From Methylocystaceae bacterium (lineage in GTDB: Bacteria; Pseudomonadota; Alphaproteobacteria; Rhizobiales; Beijerinckiaceae), in assembly GCA_003105285.1 (NCBI GenBank), contig PQAN01000342.1, forward strand, positions 1 through 23,660: a DNA stretch of 23,660 nucleotides, given 5' to 3'. Below are positions 1-6,686 of the stretch, one piece after another. A program made the position numbers and the translations under genes. The notes under the pieces are model-generated. The model did not search any database and was not told the origin of the DNA. It saw only the letters and a list, made by a program, of their open reading frames with translations. Position 1 is the stretch's first letter; every line of letters begins with the position of its first letter.

Positions 1-136
1 CGCGCCGCGCCAGGGCGACGCCGACGCCCATGCGGTCATCGATGCGCGCGGTGCGGAGCCCGCCCAAGCGGCGGTGGCCGCGAGGCCGGGCAGGGCGGTC
101 GAAACCTCGCCGCTCGCGCCTGTCCCGCAGCGATGA
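1..136 (+). CDS. C-terminal tail of an unidentified protein (partial, 5' end outside window)
   Basis: An open frame enters from the left edge in the second frame (first full codon at base 2) and ends with TGA at 134-136. It gives about 44 residues rich in Ala, Pro and Arg, ending in ...APVPQR. Third codon positions in this frame are almost all G or C, as in the clear genes of the window. The end lies 4 bases from the dnaE2 stop, a tight convergent pair. The other two plus frames are also open here, so the assignment is weak. The segment looks like a disordered tail and no family can be named. Confidence 0.4.
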   Translation, partial: APRQGDADAHAVIDARGAEPAQAAVAARPGRAVETSPLAPVPQR

Positions 137-140
137 GCGC

Positions 141-3100
141 TCACTGGAAGTTGCGTCCCTTCGGCATGGCGTCGCGCGCGGGAAGAGCGCGCGATAGTTC
201 CAGGAGCCGCAAATCCGCGCTCAGATCCTCGATTCTCTGGGCGATGACATGGATGACGCCGGCTTCGTTCTGCACGCGTCCCGTCACCGCGACGAGCCGC
301 GCGCCGATGACTTCGGGGCGCTGACGCTCGAACAGTTTCGGCCAGACGACGATATTGGCGATGCCCGTTTCATCCTCGATCGTCAAGAAGATCACGCCGC
401 TCGCCGAGCCCGGCCGCTGGCGCACCAGCACCAGCCCGGCGACCGTGACGCGCCGCCCGCTCTCTTTCTCCCCGAGATCGGCGCAAGGTCCGATTCCCTC
501 AGCGTCGAGCCGCGCGCGCAGGAAGGACAAAGGATGCGCCTTCAGCGACAGCGACAGGAAGCGGTAATCCTCGATCACCTCCGCGCCGAGCGGCATCGGC
601 GGCAGATCGGCGTCCGGTTCTTTGGGGACAAAGGCGAGATTGCGCAAGAGCGGCAGATCGTCCTTGTCGCCGGCGCGGTTCAGGCCCTGCACGGCCCATA
701 GCGCGTCGCGGCGCGGCAGGCCGAGTGAGGCGAAGGCTCCCGCCTCGGCGAGACGCTCCAGCACGGACGGCGCGAGCTCCGAGCGCAGCCACAGGTCGCG
801 CACCGAGTCATAGCCGGCGCCACGCTTCTCGACGAGCGCGCGCATGTCGTTTTCATTCAGGCCGGCGATTTGTCGAAAGCCGAGCCTTACGCCATGCGTC
901 GACCTTATATCTCTCGCCATCGATTCATGGCGCGGATGCAGTCGCGCCTCGCTCCGTCGCGGCTCCAGCGTGCAGTCCCAATCGGAGGCGTTGACGTCGA
1001 CCTCGTGAACCTCGACGCCGTGGTCCTGCGCATCGCGGACGATCTGCGCGGCGGCGTAGAAGCCCATGGGCTGCGAGTTCAACAGAGCGCAAGCGAACAC
1101 CTCCGGATAGCGGCATTTCAGCCAGGCGGAAGCGTAGACGAGCAGAGCGAAGGAGGCGGCGTGGCTCTCGGGAAAGCCGTAGGAGCCGAAGCCCTCGATC
1201 TGCCTCCAGCAGCGTTCGGCGAAATCGCGCGCATAGCCTCGCGCCACCATGCCCGAGATCATCTTGTCGCGAAACAGCCCGATCGTTCCGGCGCGCTTGA
1301 AGGTCGCCATGGCGCGGCGCAGGCGATCGGCCTCCTCCGGCGTGAAGCCGCCGGCGACGATGGCGATTTTCATCGCCTGCTCCTGGAACAAGGGCACGCC
1401 GAGCGTCTTGTCGAGCACCTGCTCCAGTTCCTTGGACGGGTAGGAGAGCTTTTCCTTTCCCATGCGCCGGCGCAGATAGGGATGCACCATGTCGCCCTGA
1501 ATAGGACCGGGCCGGACGATCGCCACCTCGATGACGAGATCGTAGAATTTCGCAGGCCTGAGGCGCGGCAGCATCGACATTTGCGCGCGGCTCTCGATCT
1601 GGAACACGCCGATCGTATCGGCGCGCGAGATCATCTCATAGACGCGCTCGTCTTCCGGAGGGATCGTCGCCAGTCGATGGACGACTCCATAATGTCTTTC
1701 GAGAAGCTCGAGGCCTTTCCTCATGCAGGTGAGCATGCCGAGCGCCAGCACGTCGATCTTCAGAATGCCGAGCGCGTCGAGGTCGTCCTTGTCCCACTCG
1801 ATCGTCGTGCGGCCCTCCATCGCGGCGGGCGCGACGGGAACGACCTCGTCCAGACGATCGCGCGTGATGACGAATCCGCCGGTGTGCTGCGACAGATGCC
1901 GCGGGAAGCCGATGATTTCGCGCGTCAGCGCCAGCGCCTTGGCGAGGCGCGGCTCGGCGGCGTCGAGGCCGGCGCGCGCGACGCCTTCCTCGCCGACGCC
2001 GCCGCGCGAAGACCCCCACACATTGTCGGAGAGGCGCGAGATCGTATCGCTCGACAGGCCGAAGGCCTTGCCGATCTCGCGGACGGCCGAGCGCGAGCGA
2101 TAGGTGACGACGCTCGCCGTCAATCCGGCGCGCTCGCGGCCGAAGCGCCCATAGATATATTGCATCACCTCTTCACGCCGCTCATGCTCGAAGTCGACGT
2201 CGATGTCGGGCGGCTCGTTGCGCTCTGCCGAGACGAAACGCTCGAACAGGAGGTCATGCTTCGTCGGATCGACCTCGGTGACGCCGAGGCAATAGCAGAT
2301 CGTGGAATTGGCCGCCGAGCCGCGCCCTTGTGCGAGAACGCCCTTCGTGCGCGCATAACGCACGATATCGTGCACGGTGAGAAAATAGGCGGCGTAATTC
2401 AATTCGCCGACGAGCTGCAATTCGTGGCGCAGCAGCGCTTCGACTTTTTCGGGAACGCCGTCCGGATAGCGCATGGCCGCGCCGGCATAGGCGAAAGCCT
2501 CGAGAGCTTCCTGTTCGCTGGAAAAGCCCTCGCGCAATTCGCTCGGATATCGATAGGCGAGGTCGGCGAGCCGAAAGGACAGTCCGTCCAAAAATCGTGT
2601 CGTCTGCTCCACCGCCTCCGGCGCGTCGGCGAACAGGCGCGCCATTTCTTCGGCGCTTTTCAGATAGCGTTCGCCATTGGCGGCGAGCAGATGTCCGGCG
2701 CGATCGAGCGTCGTCTTTTCGCGCACGCAAGTGAGCGCGTCGGCGAGCGGACGCCGCTCCGCGACATGCATATGCGCGTCATTGACCGTGATCGGCGGAA
2801 GCCCGTGTGCGCGCGCGAGTTCGATGCGGCGCGTGAGCGCGGCGCGCATCTCGACGCCATACAGCGCCGTGGCGGCGAGCCATAGGCGGCCTTTGAAGGA
2901 GTCGACGAGACGAGGCGCGAGCGCGCCATTCTCCATGACGATGAGCTGCTGACCTTCGCCATGCTCGAGGAGATCGTCGAGATAGAGCGTGCAATCGCCT
3001 TTCTCGGCTCGCATATTGCCGCGCGTCAGCAGGCGGCACAGGCGCCCATAAGCGGCGCGGTCGCGCGGATAGCAGAGAATGTCCGGCGTCTCGTCGGCAA

Positions 3101-3323
3101 AGACGAGACGCGCGCCGACGGCGAGACGAAAATTCGGCGCCGCCTCTTCGTGTTCGCGCAGGAAGGAAAAGGCGCGCACGACGCCGGCGAGCGAATTGCG
3201 GTCGGCGACGCCGACGCCGCAATGCCCGAGCTCGATCGCCCGCGCCACCATCTCTTCCGGATGCGAGGCGCCGCGCAGGAAGGAGAAGTTGGTCGTCGTC
3301 GCGAGTTCGGCGTAACGCGGCAT
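141..3323 (-). CDS. dnaE2: Error-prone DNA polymerase DnaE2 (DNA polymerase III alpha-type)
   Basis: A 1060-residue C-family DNA polymerase of the DnaE2 (ImuC) type, which in many bacteria carries out translesion synthesis and damage-induced mutagenesis with ImuA and ImuB. An N-terminal PHP-type domain (about residues 5-200) is followed by the polymerase core with GRGSAANS at 333-340 and the catalytic DIDVD at 373-377. The FQIESRAQMSMLPRL and VRPGPIQGDMVHPYL blocks of the fingers region and a C-terminal OB-like segment (VTVAGLVLVRQR...) complete it. Length is normal for DnaE2 and shorter than replicative DnaE. The ATG at 3323 is fixed by an in-frame stop 9 bases upstream; no clear Shine-Dalgarno precedes it. 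The usual imuA-imuB partners are not next to it, and no LexA-type GTTC/GAAC pair is visible in the 110-base gap upstream, which holds a palindromic repeat instead. Function is secure; the regulation is not. Confidence 0.96.
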   Translation of the reverse strand: MPRYAELATTTNFSFLRGASHPEEMVARAIELGHCGVGVADRNSLAGVVRAFSFLREHEEAAPNFRLAVGARLVFADETPDILCYPRDRAAYGRLCRLLTRGNMRAEKGDCTLYLDDLLEHGEGQQLIVMENGALAPRLVDSFKGRLWLAATALYGVEMRAALTRRIELARAHGLPPITVNDAHMHVAERRPLADALTCVREKTTLDRAGHLLAANGERYLKSAEEMARLFADAPEAVEQTTRFLDGLSFRLADLAYRYPSELREGFSSEQEALEAFAYAGAAMRYPDGVPEKVEALLRHELQLVGELNYAAYFLTVHDIVRYARTKGVLAQGRGSAANSTICYCLGVTEVDPTKHDLLFERFVSAERNEPPDIDVDFEHERREEVMQYIYGRFGRERAGLTASVVTYRSRSAVREIGKAFGLSSDTISRLSDNVWGSSRGGVGEEGVARAGLDAAEPRLAKALALTREIIGFPRHLSQHTGGFVITRDRLDEVVPVAPAAMEGRTTIEWDKDDLDALGILKIDVLALGMLTCMRKGLELLERHYGVVHRLATIPPEDERVYEMISRADTIGVFQIESRAQMSMLPRLRPAKFYDLVIEVAIVRPGPIQGDMVHPYLRRRMGKEKLSYPSKELEQVLDKTLGVPLFQEQAMKIAIVAGGFTPEEADRLRRAMATFKRAGTIGLFRDKMISGMVARGYARDFAERCWRQIEGFGSYGFPESHAASFALLVYASAWLKCRYPEVFACALLNSQPMGFYAAAQIVRDAQDHGVEVHEVDVNASDWDCTLEPRRSEARLHPRHESMARDIRSTHGVRLGFRQIAGLNENDMRALVEKRGAGYDSVRDLWLRSELAPSVLERLAEAGAFASLGLPRRDALWAVQGLNRAGDKDDLPLLRNLAFVPKEPDADLPPMPLGAEVIEDYRFLSLSLKAHPLSFLRARLDAEGIGPCADLGEKESGRRVTVAGLVLVRQRPGSASGVIFLTIEDETGIANIVVWPKLFERQRPEVIGARLVAVTGRVQNEAGVIHVIAQRIEDLSADLRLLELSRALPARDAMPKGRNFQ

Positions 3324-3348
3324 GGAGTCATTCTACATCAGCGGCTCC

Positions 3349-3426
3349 CGTCATTGCGAGCGAAGCGAAGCAATCCAGGGCCGTAAAGCGCTTTCTGGAT
3401 TGCTTCGCCTTCGGCTCGCAATGACG
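3349..3426. repeat. REP-like palindromic repeat between trmJ and dnaE2
   Basis: Left arm 3349-3378 (begins CGTCATTGCGAGCGAAGCG) and right arm 3395-3426 are inverted copies, identical apart from two extra bases near the middle of the right arm. A 16-base spacer separates them. The transcript would form a very stable hairpin of about 30 base pairs. This sequence type (TCATTGCGAGCGAAGCGAAGCAATCC and its complement) is, as I recall, a dispersed extragenic palindrome in several alphaproteobacterial and other genomes. It begins 8 bases after the trmJ stop, so it may also attenuate read-through into dnaE2 or protect the trmJ 3' end. Confidence 0.85.
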
Positions 3427-3433
3427 GCGGGCG

Positions 3434-4273
3434 TCAAGCCTCCGGCTCGGCCGTCTCTTCCGGGTGTTTCCGCCGTTTCGGGTTCTTCGGCTCGCGGCGC
3501 GGGCCTTCGACGAGCCGCACGACCATCCCCCACAATGTGCGCACATCCTGTTCCGTGAGGCTCATGCGATGGAACATATTGCGCAGGTTGCGCGACATCA
3601 CGGGCTTCTTCGTCGCGGGGCGAAAGAACTGCCGCTTGTCGAGCTCTTCCTCGAGAAAATCGAAGAAGGCGAGCGTCATCTCGCGGCTCGCGGGCGGCGA
3701 GCGTGGCGTGACGTCGAACGGAATGGCGTCGCCATGCGCGGCGCGGAACCATTCATAGCCGGTGAGCAGCACGGCCTGCGCCAGATTGAGCGAGGCGTAG
3801 GCGGGATTGACGGGGAAGGTGAGGATGGCGTCGGCGAGCGCGACATCGTCGTTGTCGAGGCCGGTCCGCTCGGGACCATACAACACGCCGTGGCGCTCGC
3901 CGGCGGCCATGCGCGCGGCCGTCGTCGGCAGCGCTTTGTCGGGCGTGAGCACGGGTTTCGATTGGCCGCGTCCGCGCGCCGTCGCGGCATAGACGAAGGT
4001 CAGATCGGCGATCGCCGCCTCGACGCTGTCGAACAGCTTCGCGCCTTCCAGCAGATGCACCGCGCCAGCCGCCGCCGCGTAGGCCCCTTTGCGATAGGCC
4101 CCGGTGCGCGGCCAGCCCTCGCGCGGCGAGACGAGCCGCAGATCGGAGAGCCCGAAATTGGCCATAGCGCGCGCGCACATGCCGATGTTGACGGCGAGCT
4201 GCGGACGCACCAGCACGATTGCCGGGCCGCCTTCGAGCTTCTGCTTGGTGTGGTCTGTTCCGGCGCCGGTCAA
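3434..4273 (-). CDS. trmJ: TrmJ-type SpoU-family tRNA/rRNA 2'-O-methyltransferase
   Basis: A 279-residue SPOUT/TrmH-superfamily methyltransferase. It is closest in character to TrmJ, which 2'-O-methylates nucleotide 32 of tRNAs using S-adenosylmethionine. The three signature blocks are visible: NIGMCARAMANFG at 29-41, YGPERTGL at 132-139 and NPAYASLNLAQAVLL at 156-170, which together form the trefoil-knot cofactor site. A basic, charged C-terminal extension (...EPKNPKRRKHPEE) follows the fold. The start is a TTG at 4273: the parE stop codon lies in the same frame only one codon upstream, so nothing earlier is possible, and no good ribosome-binding site is present. Translation therefore probably depends on the toxin gene ahead of it. 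The exact target (tRNA position 32 versus another RNA) is inferred from family resemblance. Confidence 0.9.
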   Translation of the reverse strand: MTGAGTDHTKQKLEGGPAIVLVRPQLAVNIGMCARAMANFGLSDLRLVSPREGWPRTGAYRKGAYAAAAGAVHLLEGAKLFDSVEAAIADLTFVYAATARGRGQSKPVLTPDKALPTTAARMAAGERHGVLYGPERTGLDNDDVALADAILTFPVNPAYASLNLAQAVLLTGYEWFRAAHGDAIPFDVTPRSPPASREMTLAFFDFLEEELDKRQFFRPATKKPVMSRNLRNMFHRMSLTEQDVRTLWGMVVRLVEGPRREPKNPKRRKHPEETAEPEA

Positions 4274-4276
4274 GGA

Positions 4277-4588
4277 TCAGTGCTCGTTCGCGCTCATGAT
4301 CGCGTCGGGGCCGCGTCTCGAATGCAGGATGTTCACGATTTCCAGAGTGGTTTCGCGGTAGCGCATGAAGGTGGCATAGCCCCGGAAAGGAAAGCTGCGT
4401 AGGCCCGGCGAAAGGTCGTCACACGGGCGGCCGAGGATCGTCGGCGGTTCGGCGAGTTTCGAGCATTGCTCCTCGATTCGCGAGACGATCGGCCGAGCGA
4501 GCGCCTCCGCGCCCATTTCGATCGTCAAATATTCGAGCAATTCGCCGCGGCTCCGTCTCGCGGCTCCTGAATAGACGAGTTGTCGCAA
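4277..4588 (-). CDS. parE: ParE/RelE-superfamily toxin
   Basis: A 103-residue protein with the ParE pattern: N-terminal LVYSGAARRSRGELLEYL (strand then helix), a central block with PGLRSFPF, and the C-terminal strand pair MRYRETTLEIVNILHSRRG resembling the family's v.ilrvlHgaRd ending. ParE toxins poison DNA gyrase and their RelE relatives cut mRNA; which applies here cannot be read from the sequence. The best start is a TTG at 4588 with GAGG six bases upstream; no in-frame ATG exists. The frame overlaps the 3' end of parD by 64 bases, the usual coupled toxin-antitoxin arrangement, and trmJ follows after a single codon. The absence of the usual Asp or Glu in the SGAARRS segment may be normal variation. 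Confidence 0.82.
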   Translation of the reverse strand: MRQLVYSGAARRSRGELLEYLTIEMGAEALARPIVSRIEEQCSKLAEPPTILGRPCDDLSPGLRSFPFRGYATFMRYRETTLEIVNILHSRRGPDAIMSANEH

Positions 4589-4833
4589 TTCAAACCTCGG
4601 GCTTTCAGCTCCACGCGCTTCTTCTCGAGATAGTCTCTCACTTCCTCGCTCGAATAGGCGCCCCCTTCCGCGATCGACGCCTCGATCGTCTCGCGCAGCG
4701 ACCTCAGCTTGGCCTCACGCTCCTCGACGAGCCGCAGGCCCTCGCGCATGACCTCGGTCGCCGAGGCGTAGCGGCCCTGCTTCACGAGGCTGTCGATGAA
4801 TTCTTCCCAATGCTTGCCGACAGACACGTTCAT
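4525..4833 (-). CDS. parD: ParD-family antitoxin (ribbon-helix-helix)
   Basis: A 102-residue antitoxin. The N-terminal third (MNVSVGKHWEEFIDSLVKQGRYASATEVMREGLRLVEERE) is a ribbon-helix-helix DNA-binding domain of the ParD/CC2985 type. A charged helical segment to about residue 80 would wrap the toxin, ending in the ELKARG typical of ParD C-termini. About 22 further residues (NCDNSSIQEP...) overlap the start of parE and look like a stop-loss extension. The ATG at 4833 has a good upstream AGAGGAGG. The gene leads the parD-parE-trmJ run. Such antitoxins repress their own promoter, and a 22-base near-perfect palindrome lies just upstream at 4866-4887. Confidence 0.87.
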   Translation of the reverse strand: MNVSVGKHWEEFIDSLVKQGRYASATEVMREGLRLVEEREAKLRSLRETIEASIAEGGAYSSEEVRDYLEKKRVELKARGLNCDNSSIQEPRDGAAANCSNI

Positions 4834-4860
4834 CGCGGGCCTCCTCTAGCTCCGGGCGGC

Positions 4861-4891
4861 TCATAACATATAATGCGCATGATATGTCATC
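4861..4891 (-). promoter_or_regulatory. Putative parDE promoter and ParD operator (palindrome)
   Basis: Bases 4866-4887 form an inverted repeat of 22 bases, centred on ATGCGCAT (4873-4880) and flanked by ACATAT and ATATGT, with one mismatched pair. Two further bases on each side also match after one mismatch. The site is strikingly AT-rich against its GC-rich surroundings and lies about 33 bases before the parD ATG. On the minus strand a plausible -35 (ATGACA, 4885-4890) and -10 (TGTTAT, 16-base spacer) straddle the palindrome, so a bound ribbon-helix-helix repressor would block the polymerase. The autoregulatory role is inferred from the toxin-antitoxin family. Confidence 0.62.
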
Positions 4892-4983
4892 GTCGACGGG
4901 ACCGCGAGGCGGGCGGCAGAACGGCTCGGCCCCGATGCGCGGGGCGGGGCGCGGTGCTATATTCGCAGAGCGGGAGCACGCCC

Positions 4984-5574
4984 ATGACACATGTTTCGCG
5001 GCAATATGAATATATGTCCCTCGACGATTTCGAGGAATTGCTCGCCGACAAGCCCGCCGACGAGAAATGGGAGCTGATCGGCGGCCGAGTCGTGCGCATG
5101 ATGGTCGGCGCACGGTGGGAGCACAATTACATAATCCAAAACCTTTCCAATGGCCTGCGCGAACGGCTGCGGGCCAAGGGCTCGCCTTGTCGAACCTTGA
5201 TCGAGAGCTTCCGGCTGCGGGACAAGCCGAACGAGTCCTCCATGCTTCCCGATGTCATCGTTCATTGCCGGCCGCTCGAGCCGGGGGCGGCCTCGCTACC
5301 CGACCCCACTGTCCTCGTCGAGGTCATGTCGGAGGGCAGCAAGGCCCGCGATCGGTTCGAGAAATGGGCCGTCTATCAGAAGCTGCCGAGCCTGCGCCAT
5401 TACGTGCTGGTCGAGCGCGACCGCGCACATATCGAGACCTTCGATAAGATCGGGGAGGTCTGGGCCGGCGTGCGCATTCTCGACGGGCTCGCGGCGGAGC
5501 TCGATCTGCCGGCGATCGGCGTCGGCGTTCCGCTCGCGGAAATCTACCGCGACGTCATCGAAGCGGAGAGGTAG
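4984..5574 (+). CDS. Uma2-family (DUF820) putative restriction-endonuclease-like protein
   Basis: A 196-residue protein of the Uma2 family, a PD-(D/E)XK nuclease-fold family that is very abundant in cyanobacteria and scattered elsewhere, with no well-established role. N-terminal YEYMSLDDFEELLA is followed by WELIGGRVVRMM (29-40) and HNYIIQNLSNGLRERL (47-62). The nuclease-like core has PDVIVHC at 89-95, LVEVMSEGSKARDRFEKW at 111-128 (Glu113, Asp123, Lys127) and YQKLPSLRHYVLVE at 131-144. These residues match the family's putative metal site. The ATG at 4984 is chosen because the family begins close to it; the frame stays open to 4873 but that extension resembles no part of the family. It stands alone, back to back with parD, and may be mobile baggage. 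Confidence 0.85.
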   Translation: MTHVSRQYEYMSLDDFEELLADKPADEKWELIGGRVVRMMVGARWEHNYIIQNLSNGLRERLRAKGSPCRTLIESFRLRDKPNESSMLPDVIVHCRPLEPGAASLPDPTVLVEVMSEGSKARDRFEKWAVYQKLPSLRHYVLVERDRAHIETFDKIGEVWAGVRILDGLAAELDLPAIGVGVPLAEIYRDVIEAER

Positions 5575-5615
5575 CGCTCATTCTCGCGTTCGTCCCGCCG
5601 GAATTCGCGAACGCG

Positions 5616-5942
5616 TCAGAGTCGCGCGGCGGGCGGACAAAAGAGCTTCGAACGATCGACGCTCGCGGTCGGCGACGACGTCGGCCAGCCGTCCGGGCGA
5701 AGGCCGAAAGCCAAGAGCGCCGGAAGGATCGTCGTCTCTGTCAGCTTCGCGGCGCCGACCGGCGCCAGGGCGCTGCGTCCTTCGCGCGTCATGCGGCTCG
5801 CCATTCGATCATTCTCGGCGGGACCGGGCGGTCCGCACCGCGAGAATAGCGGCTCCTCCGCCGCGAGAGCCGTCGCGCCGCCCAGTAACCAGAGAATGCA
5901 AAGCGCGCCGACGCGACAGGCTCCGCGAGTCGATCGTGACAT
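5616..5942 (-). CDS. Small putative secreted protein of unknown function
   Basis: A 108-residue frame. An N-terminal signal peptide is visible: basic start MSRSTRG, hydrophobic CRVGALCILWLLGGATALA, and a likely cut at ALA-AEE near residue 28. The remaining 80 residues contain two cysteines (CGPPGP and FCPPAA) that could form a disulfide, and no recognised domain. The start at 5942 is preferred over the longer frame to 5978 because of AGGGG four bases upstream and the signal peptide. A 15-base perfect inverted repeat lies at 5952-5966, just ahead of the ribosome-binding site. The gene is convergent with the Uma2 gene (41-base gap) and lies downstream of ruvA. It may be real but unconserved; I cannot name a function. 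Confidence 0.5.
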   Translation of the reverse strand: MSRSTRGACRVGALCILWLLGGATALAAEEPLFSRCGPPGPAENDRMASRMTREGRSALAPVGAAKLTETTILPALLAFGLRPDGWPTSSPTASVDRSKLFCPPAARL

Positions 5943-5951
5943 GACGCCCCT

Positions 5952-5966
5952 CCAATTCGCAATTGG
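5952..5966. promoter_or_regulatory. Perfect inverted repeat upstream of the small secreted-protein gene
   Basis: CCAATT-CGC-AATTGG is a perfect six-base-pair inverted repeat with a three-base centre, about 10-24 bases before the ATG at 5942. On the minus strand it ends in the GG that begins the putative Shine-Dalgarno GGAGGGG, so as RNA it could partly mask ribosome binding, and as DNA it could be an operator. No known binding motif is claimed. Confidence 0.4.
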
Positions 5967-6068
5967 CTGAGCGAACAAATGGGGCCGCGCCGTCGCATCG
6001 CCAGCCAGGCGGCGAAAAATTCGACGAAAATTCTCGGACGAGGGAGCCGCAAGTCCGTCCGTGTCGCG

Positions 6069-6686
6069 CTATCCCGCCAGCTCTTTCAGCCCCCTTCGGA
6101 TCAGCGCCGAGGCGTCGGCGCTTTCGCCGATCGCTTTCAGGCCGGCGGCGACGGCTGCGGCCGCCTGCGGTCGTCCGTAGCCGAGATTGACGAGCGCGGA
6201 AATCGCATCCTGCGCCGGCTGGGGCGCGCCCTTCGCGTCGTCTTCGCCGGCAAGGTGGACGACGGCCGGGTCGATCGAGCCGAAGGCGGGCGCTTTGTCT
6301 TTCAGTTCCGCGACGATGCGCGCGGCGAGCTTTGGTCCGACGCCGGAGGCGCGCGCCACCATCGCTCTGTCTTGCGTGGCGATCGCGGAGGCGAGCTCGC
6401 CCGGCGCGAGAATTGAGAGAATGGCGAGCGCCACTTTCGCGCCGACGCCTTGCACCGTCTGCAACAGGCGAAACCAGTCGCGCTCGGCGTCGCTCACAAA
6501 GCCGAAGAGGCGGATCGCGTCCTCGCGCACTTGCGTCTCGATGGAGAGCGCCGCCGCTTCGCCGACCGGCGGCAGTCTCTGCAGCGTGCGTGCGGAACAT
6601 TGCACGACATAGCCGACGCCATGCACGTCGAGAATGACGAAATCTTCCGCATATGAATCGATGACGCCTTTGAGCTTGCCGATCAT
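6069..6686 (-). CDS. ruvA: Holliday junction branch migration protein RuvA
   Basis: A 205-residue RuvA, the DNA-binding tetramer that holds Holliday junctions open and loads the RuvB motor during recombination and repair. The N-terminal OB-fold begins MIGKLKGVIDSYAEDFVILDVHGVGY. Two helix-hairpin-helix motifs follow in the middle (VQGVGAKVALAIL and ASGVGPKLAARIVAEL). After an acidic linker, the C-terminal three-helix domain that contacts RuvB begins at QDAISALVNLGYGRPQAAAAV. The start at 6686 is fixed by the conserved MIGKLKG and by an ATGA overlap with the upstream gene's stop (6683-6686), implying translational coupling. ruvB, often next in this order, is not downstream here. Confidence 0.96.
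   Translation of the reverse strand: MIGKLKGVIDSYAEDFVILDVHGVGYVVQCSARTLQRLPPVGEAAALSIETQVREDAIRLFGFVSDAERDWFRLLQTVQGVGAKVALAILSILAPGELASAIATQDRAMVARASGVGPKLAARIVAELKDKAPAFGSIDPAVVHLAGEDDAKGAPQPAQDAISALVNLGYGRPQAAAAVAAGLKAIGESADASALIRRGLKELAG

Noticed and set aside
870..2885. A 671-codon open frame on the plus strand opposite dnaE2
   Set aside because: It is the antisense shadow of dnaE2 in a GC-rich genome; its protein has no recognisable motif, while the minus strand encodes a complete, conserved polymerase.
3324..3433. LexA (SOS) box for dnaE2
   Set aside because: Looked for GAAC/GTTC half-sites at a 7-base spacing; none is present in the gap.
3464..4402. A 312-codon plus-strand frame opposite trmJ and parE
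   Set aside because: Antisense shadow; composition (His, Arg, Glu-rich) is typical of such frames and no family is recognised.
4873..4983. N-terminal extension of the Uma2 protein
   Set aside because: The frame is open, but the residues are Arg/Gly-rich and unlike the family, and the segment overlaps the parD promoter region.
4277..5574. parDE plus Uma2 as a novel defence island
   Set aside because: The two loci are divergent with separate promoters, and no other defence gene lies nearby; proximity alone does not support a joint system.
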